The position numbers and the translations under genes were made by a program. Below are positions 10,070 through 19,583 of a stretch of 64,000 nt of DNA, piece by piece. The stretch's first letter is position 1. Each line of letters begins with the position of its first letter. The stretch lies in the NCBI GenBank assembly GCA_020310875.1, contig CM035406.1, positions 88,751,206 through 88,815,205 of the forward strand. Reading direction: 5' to 3'. This stretch comes from Ceratopteris richardii. Taxonomy: Eukaryota > Streptophyta > Polypodiopsida > Polypodiales > Pteridaceae. The notes beneath the pieces were generated by a model. The model did no database searches, was not told where the DNA came from, and saw only the letters and a program-made list of their open reading frames with translations.

Positions 10070-11740
10070 TCACTTTTCTTTGGGAATTTCCAATGGATGC
10101 AGCAATCCTCCAACTTTAAGTCGTTCAAACTTATTTACTTGACATTTATGGCACTTGGACACATAGTTTTGCACATCTCGATGCAAACTAGGCCAATAAA
10201 AATGTCTTTTTACTAACTCATAGGTTCGGTTAATACCAGGATGTCCTGCACTTGGAGCATCGTGGCATTCGAAAAGTACTTGTTTTCGTATGTCCGGTAT
10301 ACTTGGGACACAAACCTTACCTTTATAAAGCAAATATTCATCTTGGAGAGAATAGTATTTAAACTTTCTCTCTAAAGTACTTGCTTCATTTTGTTCAGCT
10401 TGCTCAGCTGCTTTCCAAGCTTGACTGTAGCTTGGATCTTCTTTGCAGCTTCCTTTCAAAGTTGAAATAAATTCACTTTGACGTTGTACGAAACTTAGGT
10501 TGTTCAGCATAGGCATCCGACTTAAGGCATCTGCCACTGCATTGAACTTTCCTTTTCTATACCTGAGTTCATAATCAAACTCTTGCAACTGTTCGGCCCA
10601 TCTTGCTTTTCTACCTCTTAGATCAGGTTGGTTTGCAAACCACTTTATGCTCTCTTGATCAAAAACTATGGTCAGCTTTGATCCATATAGATGGCGCCAT
10701 TTGTTCAGAGCATTAATAATAGCGAACATCTCTCGCTCATAGGTAGAGTAATTTTGCTGAGCAGGACTTAGCTTTCTACTTTCGAAAGCTATTGGTCGAC
10801 CATCTTGGCTTAGTACTGCTCCTACTGCAGATGAACTTGCATCTGTCTCTAATTGGAAAGGCTTGTTCGGATCTACGATCCGTAGAACCGGGGCCGAAGC
10901 TAAAGCAAGTTTAAGTTCTTGAAAACTCTTTGCTTGCTCTTCTTTCCAATTTAACTTCTGATGCTTCCCTTTGAGTTGATCTGTCAAAGGTACTGCAATC
11001 TTGGCATATCTAGCCACAAACTTCCGATAATATCCTGCCAATCTGAGAAAACTTTGCAGTTCTCGAACCATCTTGGGCTCAGGCCATTCAAGAATCGCTT
11101 GGACCTTTTCAGGGTCAACTTTGATTCCTTCCGCGGAAATAATATGACCTAAATACTTTACTTCTGGGGTAAAGAATTCACATTTAGACTCTTTACCATA
11201 AAGTTTATTATCGCGAAGAAGTTGAAAAACTTTTTCCAAGTGCTCTAAGTGATTTTCATGATCTTTACTGTAGATCAGAATATCATCAAGAAAATCTACA
11301 ACAAATTTTTCCAAATACGGCTTAAGCACTTAATTCATCAAAGTAATAAATGTTGCATGTGCATTTGTCAACCAGAACGCCATCACTAAAAACTCGTAGT
11401 GACCAAACATTGTTTGAAAAGCTGTTTTAGGAATATCATCATGTTTGATTCTGATCTGATGATAACCTTGGCGTAAATCAATCTTAGAAAAGACTGTAGC
11501 CCCTTTTAAACTATCGAAAAGATCTTTGACTAGTGGCATGGGATACTTGTTCTTTATCGTAAGATTGTCTAACGCCCTATAATCTACACACAGTCTCATA
11601 GTTCCATCTTTCTTTTTTACTAGAAGGATGGGTGCTGCCCATGGAGACTGGCTTGGGCGGATAAATCCTTTATCCAAATATTCTTGAATTTGATTTTCTA
11701 CTTCTTGCTGCTGGACATAGGGGAGGCGATATGGGTTTGA
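10070..11740 (-). pseudogene. Gypsy reverse transcriptase, RNase H and integrase zinc domain
   Basis: The first part (11677-11330) holds [16 protein letters not shown] and [13 protein letters not shown]. An in-frame TAA (11332-11330) interrupts, then the same frame runs from 11329 to 10070. It contains the polymerase motif FLDD with ILIYS (about 11290-11270), the RNase H segment QLETDASSSAVGAVLSQDG, and the His/Cys zinc domain GHPGINRTYELVKRHF with KCHKCQVNKF that opens integrase. RNase H and the zinc domain are uninterrupted. The stop within reverse transcriptase prevents a full product. Upstream of 11677 the frame is further disturbed. Confidence 0.85.
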
Positions 11741-11920
11741 GATTTTGGCTTGGTACCCGGAAACAGATCTATACTGTGATCAATGTTTCCATGAGAGGGT
11801 GGCAAGCCGTAGGGGAGTTCCTTAGGGAACACATCTTTAAATTCCTTCATTAAATTGTTAAATTTAACATGAACTTCTCGAGGAATAAAGGACGAGACAT
11901 AAGAAACTTGATTTATATTA

Positions 11921-12520
11921 TCAGAATCTATTACATCGGTGCCAAGGACATGCTTGAGTCCTGGCTTCTTTATTTACAAGTTTCTTAAGTTCAGTATAAG
12001 AAATCAAAGGGATACTTGGAACATCATGCTCACCCTTGATTTTATACACTACACCGTCGCACTGGAATTCCAAAGTATTAGTAAAATAACACCTGGTCAA
12101 TGAAGGTCCTAGACTCCATAGCCACTCTCTCCCTAATACCAGATCTACCCGATCCATGTTCATTATTTGGAAGTCCAAAGTGTCTTTAAAGCCTTGGATT
12201 TCTAGTTCCAAATTAGATATCATTGTGTCCCAAACACGGGTGTCTTGACCGTGCATCATGGAAACAATGTATTTATGAGGAGATGATTTTTGAGGAAGAG
12301 CTAGTTTTTTCACTAATGCATAATTGATAAAATTATGTGTAGCAGAGTCATCCACCATTATCCGGACGGTGTGTCCTTTTACTGATCCATGCAGCTTGAC
12401 CAAATCATGTGGACCAAACTCTTGAGGTTGCCACATGTTTTTGGAGATCTGACATGAATGGGTACTATCGCAGTGCATTATCTGAACCTTCTTTGCACTT
12501 GAATTTGCATCCAAGTCCAA
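11921..12520 (-). pseudogene. Gypsy aspartic protease region
   Basis: The frame includes KLHGSVKGHTVRIMVDDSAT and HNFINYALVKKL, then MDRVDLVLGREWLWSLGP, the usual retropepsin layout of plant gypsy elements. The active-site Asp-Ser/Thr-Gly triplet is not present: the position reads Asp-Asp-Ser-Ala. The frame overlaps the end of the gag frame in a different register. The catalytic change implies that this copy has lost protease activity. Confidence 0.7.
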
Positions 12521-13751
12521 ATTTGAATCAGATGTATTTGCTGCTTACCCTTTCCCTTACTTTCTCTTCCAACTGGACAGGCACGACTATGATGTCCTGG
12601 CTTGAGACACTTAAGGCACAAATTTTCCTTTTGCGCTTTATCATGATCTTCTAGATAAAGTATGTGTCTAAAAACACGAGGTTTTTTAGACACCCTTTCA
12701 TTCGATCTAGTCCCTTTGCCCTTACGCTTAAAGTTATTCTTCTGGTAATAACTACTTTCCTGCGGGAAATCTAGACGTGAGTTATCCTCATAAATCTGGG
12801 CAACCTTAATTGCCTCTTCTAGGGATGTAGGTGCATGCCTTTTGACTTCATTTTGAATTCGCTGGTTAAGTCCTCTGACAAAACTGCGAAGACGATGAAA
12901 GTCGTGTAAGTTCTTTAATTTCTGTGTATTCAGAATAACATCTCTGTATTCTGAAATATACACTGATAACGGTCTACCTTTTTGTTGACTTTTATCCCAT
13001 GCCTCCCAATTTCGTTCCTCCTCATTCTCGGGGAGAAACTCTTTCTTGAAAAGGCGAGAAAATTCAACCTAGGTAGTAGGTTTCTTGTGAGTCTTAGAGA
13101 GACTCATCCACCAAGTATAAGCTTTGGGTCCTAGTGATAAACTTGCTTCTACTACTCTCATATGATCGGGGGTATGTTTGAGTTCATGGACATCTTTCCA
13201 TTTCTCCAAGAAGGTCAAAACCGCATCTTTATTCCTATCCTTATCCTCTCCAGAGAAATAAGGAGGACGGATCTCCTTTCCTAAGGAAAGATCCATTGGG
13301 CGGTTATGACTTTCTAACATTCCTACCGAAGAAGGAGTAGAAGATACCAAACTAAGACAGCTCATACTTCCTGCTAAAGGAAACATGTCTGTATGGGGAG
13401 AGGATAATCCCTTATCCTTTTCCATCCTAACAGACATTGGTGAAGTTGCGATCGTATCTGTGTGACTACCCAAAATAGTCTTACTGATATCCCTAGGCAT
13501 CTGAAGTAAGTTCAGAATGGCCTTAAGGTGATCCTGGATTCCATCAACAGATTGACGGAGTACTGCAACCTCATCCGGAATACTGGACAACCATCCAAGT
13601 CTTTGCTCAACTAGCAACATCCTACTTTCCAAATCTTTCCCCTCATTTAAAGTAGTGATTTTTTTCCCTTTTCTCGTAGAATCCTCAACGTCTAATGCTA
13701 CAATCATCGCTTCTTTTTTAGATGCATCAGACACATGACTTGTATTTGAAA
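12478..13751 (-). pseudogene. Gypsy gag, main part with zinc knuckle
   Basis: A single minus-strand frame runs from the nested-element junction (13751) to 12478, with one in-frame TAG near 13069. The capsid-like part contains FSGEDKDRNKDAVLTFLEKW and RSFVRGLNQRIQNEV. The C-terminal CCHC knuckle CLKCLKPGHHSRAC is intact. The N-terminus of gag lies across the insertion at 18115-18270. Confidence 0.75.
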
Positions 13752-14588
13752 TGTTAGTTGGCCGCCAGATTGGCAAATGTAAAACGAAAACGTGTAATCA
13801 CACGCACGAAAAGCGGTTACGCTTCATTTGTATAATTCTTATATAAAGTAATGAAAAGGAGCGCTCAGTGAGAAGAGGGGCGATGTAATTTTGGTCTATG
13901 ATTGTGTTATCACCAGACTGTTCGTCTGGTTGTCTAACTGAGTGTTGAGGTAGGGTTCGTTTTGCATAATCCCTGTATTCTACACTCTTATTCGTATCTA
14001 GTTTGTCTATCGTCCTTGTTACCTGCTGACGATCTTGGTTCTATCGATAAAATTCATAATAATCGTGAGATAAGTATACTATCAGTCTGAATGTTACTGC
14101 GTAACGATTAGGGTTCTCAGAGTATCTTGGCGATCCTCTACGTAGACTAATGGTACGGTGTGTGTCTGTACTTGTTACCCAGTGAACTCCATTGATAGTG
14201 TGAGTTTCATTACTGTTGACTGAGTAAGTTGTTTATGCATAGCTGTGGGATTGTGCTCAAGCACTGTGTATTGCAACTTCTTGAACAGTTTTGGTTAAGA
14301 ATTGGTGAAATTTGAGCAACTGTGTAGTGTTCTGATATTCGAGTCGACACTGTGTGTTGTAATTGATGAAATATGTCTGCCTGCAGCATAGTTAAGTGCA
14401 ATAGAGATCTGCTAAGTCGATTATTGAGTTTCCAGTATTGTGTGTTGGATTTTCAAACTCTCTGCATTACGGTGTGTTTGGTCGTTAAACCCGTTCGGTG
14501 AAAGTGATCGAATACTATGGTTCTGGTAATTTCAGTTAGTTAATACGTAGATGCAATATGGCACTCTTCGAAGCATTTCGCAAAGAGA
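13752..14588 (-). repeat. Family N copy 1, left LTR (truncated)
   Basis: It matches 17053-17890 with roughly 17-19 substitutions and ends around GATGCAATATGGCAC plus a short homologous tail. The outer part present in the right LTR is absent, which also removes the place where a polypurine tract would lie. A palindromic TTATATAA near 13850 could serve as TATA on either strand. Confidence 0.75.
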
Positions 14589-14832
14589 CAACATCTCATC
14601 GGTTTCTGCAGCTTGGTCGCGCAACGCCTTCTCTCGTAACCTTGCATTTTCACCTCTGTCTATCACTCCCCCTGCCGCGTGATTATTACTACTTTTGATT
14701 ACTCTCTGCTAAAGCACCACTACATAACCTTCTCCAGTTCGCCGAAAAAATGCTATTGTGTTTTTGTGATTGTGCTTTGTGTTTTTCTGTGTTCTGTGTA
14801 TCTGTGTTCTGTGCTCTATCTTCGTGCGCGCC
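14589..14832. other. Family N copy 1, region between LTR and frame
   Basis: No repeat partner was found in the window. Pyrimidine runs near 14655-14670 and TGTGTTTTTCTGTGTTCTGTG words are present. It would be the 5' leader of the plus-strand protein. Confidence 0.4.
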
Positions 14833-17012
14833 ATGGAAGCATTAGCAAACTATGCTGCTTTCCGTGACGGACTCCCTACCGCGGTAGGAGAGTACTGCGC
14901 GTACGTGGGTTGGCAAACTTCGTTGAACTGCCCTGGCATTCAGCGGAGTCCCACCCATTCTTCGCCAACATCATCTCCGCCATCGCTAACACACCTGCCA
15001 CAGAGCTAAGATGGCCAATCACTTCCTTGCCCAACACGACAGTAATAACCCTTCAGTCATTCGCTGAGTCGTTTCGACTCCCTGCGCAAGGCCGACAAAA
15101 TGGCCCAAACCTTCCCATTTCAACCATGATACAATTATTCCCTAGGTTTTCATCGAACGAGTACGCAATTTTATGCTGACCCGAACCAGAAAGATCAGCC
15201 CTGCAGTTCCTAGTAGCAATCTTGAATTTACAAAAGCGAACTTACGGCATCTCACACCCATTCTACTCAGCCATAGATTTAGCTTCCAGAGAACCAGTAA
15301 ACTTTGCTACATATTTCTTCCAATGTATCCACAAAGAATGTGTAGCTATAATCAAACAGGTGAATAAGGGAGCCACCCCAAGGTCCAGATTGCCGCATAT
15401 TCTATCATTTCTCTTTCCGGCCATCCTTGCCGCACAACCACCACCCCGAGGACCTGTCCTAAGACATGAAGAATCAGTACAACCTCTCGAAGACGATGAT
15501 GAAGAAGATGAAGAAGAAATCAACCAACTATTCCGCAGAAAAAGAATCAAGATCAGCTCATCCGAAAGCGAGGCATAAGGCTCAGCCAAAAAAAATAAAG
15601 AAGATGAAGAAGACGAGAAGCAAGAAGATGAGACATTCCATGATACAGCCACATCGATGCAGAATGAGTTATCTGTGCAGTCATCATCAGCTGACCAACA
15701 AGAACAACCAGATCAAACTGAAACAGAAACAATCTCGACCGAAGAAGAATCACAGCAACAGTATCAAGAAGAGCAACAGGTGGATGAACAACAATCTGCT
15801 AAGGAAGCACTGGATAGACTACTTAAGGCAGTTGAATCCACAGAGACCAACAATGCAGGAACTGAACAACAGACAATAGATAAGGTAACGAACACTGACT
15901 CTGCCATTCCCAAACCACCACCAGTCAACCTCATTCCCCCACCGGAACCACCCCTCATTCCCATCCAACCCAGGCGCCCTATCAAAAACGCTGAATCCTC
16001 TTCATCCTCCCTCAATTACTCTCCACCGACCTCTCAATAGCTCCACACCACATCCTCTTCACAACCTCGACCCCCTCTTCTACTCCCCTCAATTCCAGTC
16101 TTCTCTGAGCTTGCTTCAATGGGGCAACTGCTCATTGATCTCTCCCAGCAACTACCAGTCCAGATAAGAGAAGTCGCGGACAATATTCGCAACGAACTGC
16201 AACATAAGGTGGATGTCCTAGAAGCGGACATTACACCATTACAGGAGGAGGTTGACGCAGTCAGGGTCGAAAACCACCAGCTCCAGGCACAGATTCTCCA
16301 GCTTCAAGCTCAGCTGGCAGAACAACAAACATTTGTCAAACAAAGAGATACAGCACTGGAACAGCTCGCCGCAAAGGACCAATTATTAAACGAAGCACAG
16401 GCCGAAATCAGGCAATTGAAGTTAGATATGCAGGATAAGGAAGATGCGAGAATAGCACTAGGCAATCTATTGGAAGAAACAAGAGTCCAGCTGCAAGAAG
16501 CAGTACAGAAGAACTAAGAGCAGCAGAGAGAAGCTAAGCAGGCAGAAGAACAACTGCGTAGAACAAAAGAATCTTTAGACGAAGTCAATAATATACTTAA
16601 ACACCAATTGAATAGGGAAACCAAATATCAGAAGGACTTAGCAAATGCTCGCAGAGAACGAGATGCTTACTACAAAACAATAGAGTTTCAGAACCAACAG
16701 ATCGAAAGGATAGATAATCAACTGATCAATCAGAAAGGAAGAGTAATTGACATGCAGAAACAATTGGGCAAAATGAAGATTTCAAGGGATGCAGCCCTAT
16801 CAAATGAATTTTATTTGCAGGAGGCCTTTTTGCAAACGCAGGCCGAAATTTTGCTTACCGAAGCAATCGCCTTAAGCACGGTTAGGACAGATGCACAGTT
16901 AGTAGAGCCATCGATTTTAGTACAGATGTTAGAAACACTCAAAAAGAAAATTACCCGAACTTTTAGACTAGCCCGTAATATGTATTTAGAAGGCATAGTA
17001 GCCGAACAGTAA
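14833..17012 (+). pseudogene. Family N antisense coiled-coil protein, copy 1
   Basis: A plus-strand frame spans about 2.2 kb. It begins at ATG 14833, changes register near 14905, and then stays in one register to TAA 17010-17012. Four in-frame stops interrupt it (15177, 15576, 16038, 16515). The first third has hydrophobic helical sequence such as RTYGISHPFYSAIDLASREP and IHKECVAIIKQVNKG, followed by RSRLPHILSFLFPAI. This layout reminds me of the putative plant transposon protein domain found in extra ORFs of plant LTR elements. Then come an acidic Glu/Asp stretch, a Gln/Pro-rich part, and a long heptad coiled coil from about 16119 to 16800 (EVDAVRVENHQLQAQILQLQ). Copy 2 differs mainly at third codon positions. 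The frame ends 11 bases from the predicted primer site, on the opposite strand. Confidence 0.6.
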
Positions 17013-17022
17013 AGTTTTGACA

Positions 17023-17051
17023 TGCGGGTTCGAAGTCCACCGTGCGTGCCA
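17023..17051 (-). promoter_or_regulatory. Family N copy 1, predicted primer-binding site
   Basis: The minus strand after the LTR and one spacer base reads TGGCACGCACGG, then GTGGACTTCGAACCC. Read on the plus strand it looks like a tRNA 3' end: T-loop GGGTTCGAAG, acceptor-like CGTGCGTG and terminal CCA. The tRNA species is not recognised. Similarity to tRNA over about 28 bases is longer than most primer sites. Confidence 0.5.
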
Positions 17052-17052
17052 G

Positions 17053-18080
17053 TGTTAGTTGGCCGCCAGATTGGCAAATGTAAAACGAAAACGTGTAATC
17101 ACACGCGCGAAAAGCGGTTACGCTTCATTTGTAAAATTCTTATATAAATTAATGAAAAGGAGCGCTCAGTGAGAAGAGGGGCGATGTAATTTTGGTCTAT
17201 GATTATGTTATCACCAGACTGTTCGTCTGGTTGTCTGACTGAGTGTTGAGGTAGGGTTCGTTTTGCATAATCCCTGTATTCTACACTCTTATTCGTATCT
17301 AGTTTGTCTATCGTCCTTGTTACCTGCCGACGATCTTGGTTCTGTCGCTAAAATTCATAATATTCGTGAGATAAGTATACTATTAGTCTGAATGTTACTG
17401 CGTAACGATTAGGGTTCTCAGAGTATCTTGGCGATCCTCTACGTAGACTAATGGTACGGTGTGTGTCTGTACTTATTACCCAGTGAACTCCATTGATAGT
17501 GTGAGTTTCATTACTGTTGACTGAGTAAGTTGTTTATGCATAGCTGTGGGATTGTGCTCAAGCACTGTTTATTGCAACTTCTTGAACAGTTTTGGTTAAG
17601 AATTGGCAAAAATTGAGCAACTGTGTAGTGTTCTGATATTCGAGTCGACACTGTGTGTTGTAATTGATGAAATATGTCTGCCTGCAGCACAGTTAAGTGC
17701 AGTAGAGATCTGCTAAGTCGATTATTGAGTTTCCAGTACTGTGTGTTGGATTTTCAAACTCTCTGCATTACGGTGTGCTTGGTCGTTAAACCCGTTCGGT
17801 GAAAGTGATCGAATACTATGGTTCTGGTAATTTCAGTTAGTTAATAGGTAGATGCAATATGGCACCTTCGCGCATTTGGTACGTGATTGAGCTAAGACTG
17901 TGACGGTAAATTCTCAGTACGACAATTCGATAGAGTTCTTATTATCATTACCGTGCTAAGTGTGGACAGTAACTTTGGGAACTAAGTATAGGGCCTCTGT
18001 CTAACAGACCCCTACCACTCCCAAGAACCCACTGAGACTGGTTAAACGCCATTCTGATAGTGGGAACCAGGTGTTTAACA
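17053..18080 (-). repeat. Family N copy 1, right LTR (complete)
   Basis: It is 1028 bp, from TGTTAGTTGG to GGTGTTTAACA on the plus strand. The last 110 bases share AGGGCCTCTGT, AACAGACCCC and CACTCCCAAGAAC with the right LTR of copy 2. Confidence 0.75.
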
Positions 18081-18114
18081 TTTGAGCATTTTTAACTCTG
18101 TTAGTTAACGCTAG

Positions 18115-18270
18115 CTAGTTAACAGAAACCATAGGTGCAGATGGATGCAATGCACGTGCAGCTACTGGTGGTCTAGGCATGAATGAGGATGTTACTAAGA
18201 TAGGAACAGAAACAAACACTGACGTACTAGTAGTACTCGTAAGCGAGATGTGGCTAGAAGTCCCCTCCAT
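18115..18270 (-). pseudogene. Gypsy gag N-terminal exon-like fragment
   Basis: The minus-strand frame opens with ATG at 18270-18268 (MEGTSSHISLTSTTS, later MPRPPVAARAL) and stops at TAG 18117-18115, about 35 bases before the family N insertion. It is Ser/Thr/Pro-rich. Its position between leader and the gag remainder suggests that it is the original gag start, cut off by the insertion. Confidence 0.5.
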
Positions 18271-19024
18271 CGCACACAAAGCATTATTAAACTAACTTAG
18301 TATTCCTAACGCAGGTAGTGTGTGCAACAAAATCAAAAGAGCTATGCAAGAATATCACAAGAAATAGTCCCTGATGATTTGGTCCGTCGAGGTCGACTTG
18401 ATTCTAGCCAAAAGTGCTAGAATTATGACGAAGTTAGGCCTCCGGATCTTCACTCCACAGCTTCCGCTTTCTTCAAACTTTGCCCACAAACTTTAACCTT
18501 CTTTGTTTGTTTCTATGGCTAAAGAAGAGTGCTCCTCAGGTTTCGGGCTGTAACAGTTGGGCTCTGATCTTCAGTGCTGATTAAAGACTTAGATTGTATT
18601 CTGCAGATTTATAACAACAGAAACTTTGAGTGCCTTGGCTACTTCAACGTGCTCCCAGTACTGCCACTCGAGCTTGAATCCCAGACGGCGCACCTTATAG
18701 ATCTTTTGTTTTCCTCGTTGCTCCTTATTTGAAGTCTTCTCAACGCGAAATTCACAATAAGAATTGCACCGACTGATATCAAGTCACGAACAGCCGTCAG
18801 TCTTCGTGGATAGAAGATGCCCTCTTGAGTGAGGGACCAGGGTTCGAATCCGTCGTCACTCACAGCAGAGATGATTAGCCTTTTGGTACTCTTAGCTCCT
18901 AAGCTAAACCTTGAAGATGATTGCGGCACGCATCGCTAGACAGCCGGGAGCAAACTTCGTAGAAGAGCTTATGCATGCAAGGAATCATGAGCAAGATGAT
19001 GAAGGAGAGAGCTATGGAGAGAAT
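18271..19024. other. Gypsy leader region
   Basis: The stretch lies between the primer site and the presumed gag start. No convincing coding frame is seen. It holds the plus-strand tRNA-like stretch listed separately. Confidence 0.6.
18803..18866 (+). other. tRNA-like or SINE-head-like stretch in the gypsy leader
   Basis: On the plus strand GGTTCGAATCC (18841-18851) is an exact B box / T-loop. It is preceded by a possible stem CCCTC with loop TTGAGT and GAGGG, and by AGTCTTCGTGGATAG, which resembles a D-arm A box. The pairing is incomplete, and the orientation is opposite to the gypsy element. A functional tRNA is unlikely. A captured tRNA or SINE piece is the best guess. Confidence 0.4.
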
Positions 19025-19036
19025 GCTCTGATACCA
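19025..19036 (-). promoter_or_regulatory. Gypsy primer-binding site (initiator tRNA-Met)
   Basis: The minus strand reads TGGTATCAGAGC one base after the 5' LTR, the classical plant site complementary to initiator tRNA-Met. Confidence 0.9.
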
Positions 19037-19037
19037 A

Positions 19038-19578
19038 TGCAACAACATAACAACTGGAAATACTCATGAATGAATGACTCTCCTCCCAACCTTATGCCTG
19101 TATATATAGCTGCTTGAACTAATGAGGACCACAAATGTAACTAGAGTCCACAAGTGCATGTGCAATCTCCTCCACTCCTTTCATATCCACCACTAGAGTC
19201 AATTAGTGGCTGGAGTGATCTCGACCACTACTTTAGTACCTTCCACTAGAGTCCACTAGTGGTTGTTGTACTCACCTCTTGAGTTAAGTCCACTGGACTC
19301 AAGTTAACTCACGTTAACTTGAGTTAGAAGGCTCTAGAGCTCTTTGGGCAAAGCTCTCTCCCCATGCTCCCCATGGGAGTTGAACCCAAGACCTCCTCCT
19401 TCACAACCATGAGACTTAACCACTAGGCTAAGTGGATTGCTTGAATATGAGAGCACATGAATTATGCTTGAGTCTACTCTTGAGATCTTTGGTCCTACGG
19501 ACGAGTGACCAAACGGTATCCGATTTCAGATCTGTCTGAAGCCATCGGATCCCTAGATCATAGACTTACTTTATTATA
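19038..19578 (-). repeat. Gypsy 5' LTR
   Basis: It is 541 bp, bounded by the primer site on its left and GGACC on its right. The outer end reads TTATTATA where the other LTR has TTATTACA, so its terminal CA/TG has mutated. A minus-strand TATA word lies at 19101-19108. Confidence 0.9.
19376..19430 (-). promoter_or_regulatory. tRNA/SINE-like A and B boxes in the gypsy 5' LTR
   Basis: On the minus strand TAGCCTAGTGG (19430-19420) and GGTTCAACTCC (19386-19376) both match the Pol III internal promoter consensus exactly. Between them lies GTTAAGTCTCATGGTTGTG, as in plant tRNA-derived SINE heads. It lies upstream of the LTR's own TATA word in the direction of transcription. Confidence 0.6.
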
Positions 19579-19583
19579 GGACC

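Larger units (their letters stand above)
13752..18080 (-). mobile_element. Family N LTR element, copy 1 (nested in gypsy gag)
   Basis: Direct repeats begin TGTTAGTTGGCC at 13752 and 17053. The right one ends GTGTTTAACA at 18080, giving TGTTA/TAACA ends. The left repeat is cut off at about 14588 and lacks the last 200 bases. On the minus strand the right LTR is followed, after one base, by a primer-like site TGGCACGCACGG, so the element is read as minus strand. No gag-pol is present. The interior instead holds a long protein frame on the plus strand. TTTGA occurs at 13745-13749 and 18081-18085, but two extra A bases separate it from the left end, so the target duplication is only tentative. 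Confidence 0.65.
8258..19578 (-). mobile_element. Ty3/gypsy chromodomain element, decayed, with a nested insertion
   Basis: An 11.3 kb LTR retrotransposon on the minus strand. The 5' LTR is on the right (19038-19578) and the 3' LTR on the left (8258-8854), flanked by GGACC at 8253-8257 and 19579-19583. An initiator-Met primer site and a purine tract lie inside the LTRs. Gene order on the minus strand is gag, protease, reverse transcriptase, RNase H, integrase, chromodomain, as in chromoviruses. All parts carry stops or frameshifts, so it cannot encode its own proteins. A family N element (13752-18080) sits in gag. I count about eight substitutions between the LTRs over 541 shared bases, suggesting a fairly recent insertion of an already defective or quickly degraded copy. 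Confidence 0.9.

Noticed and set aside
18803-18866. Functional tRNA gene
   Set aside because: The T-loop is perfect but the acceptor stem does not pair and the anticodon loop is irregular. It is kept only as a tRNA-like stretch.
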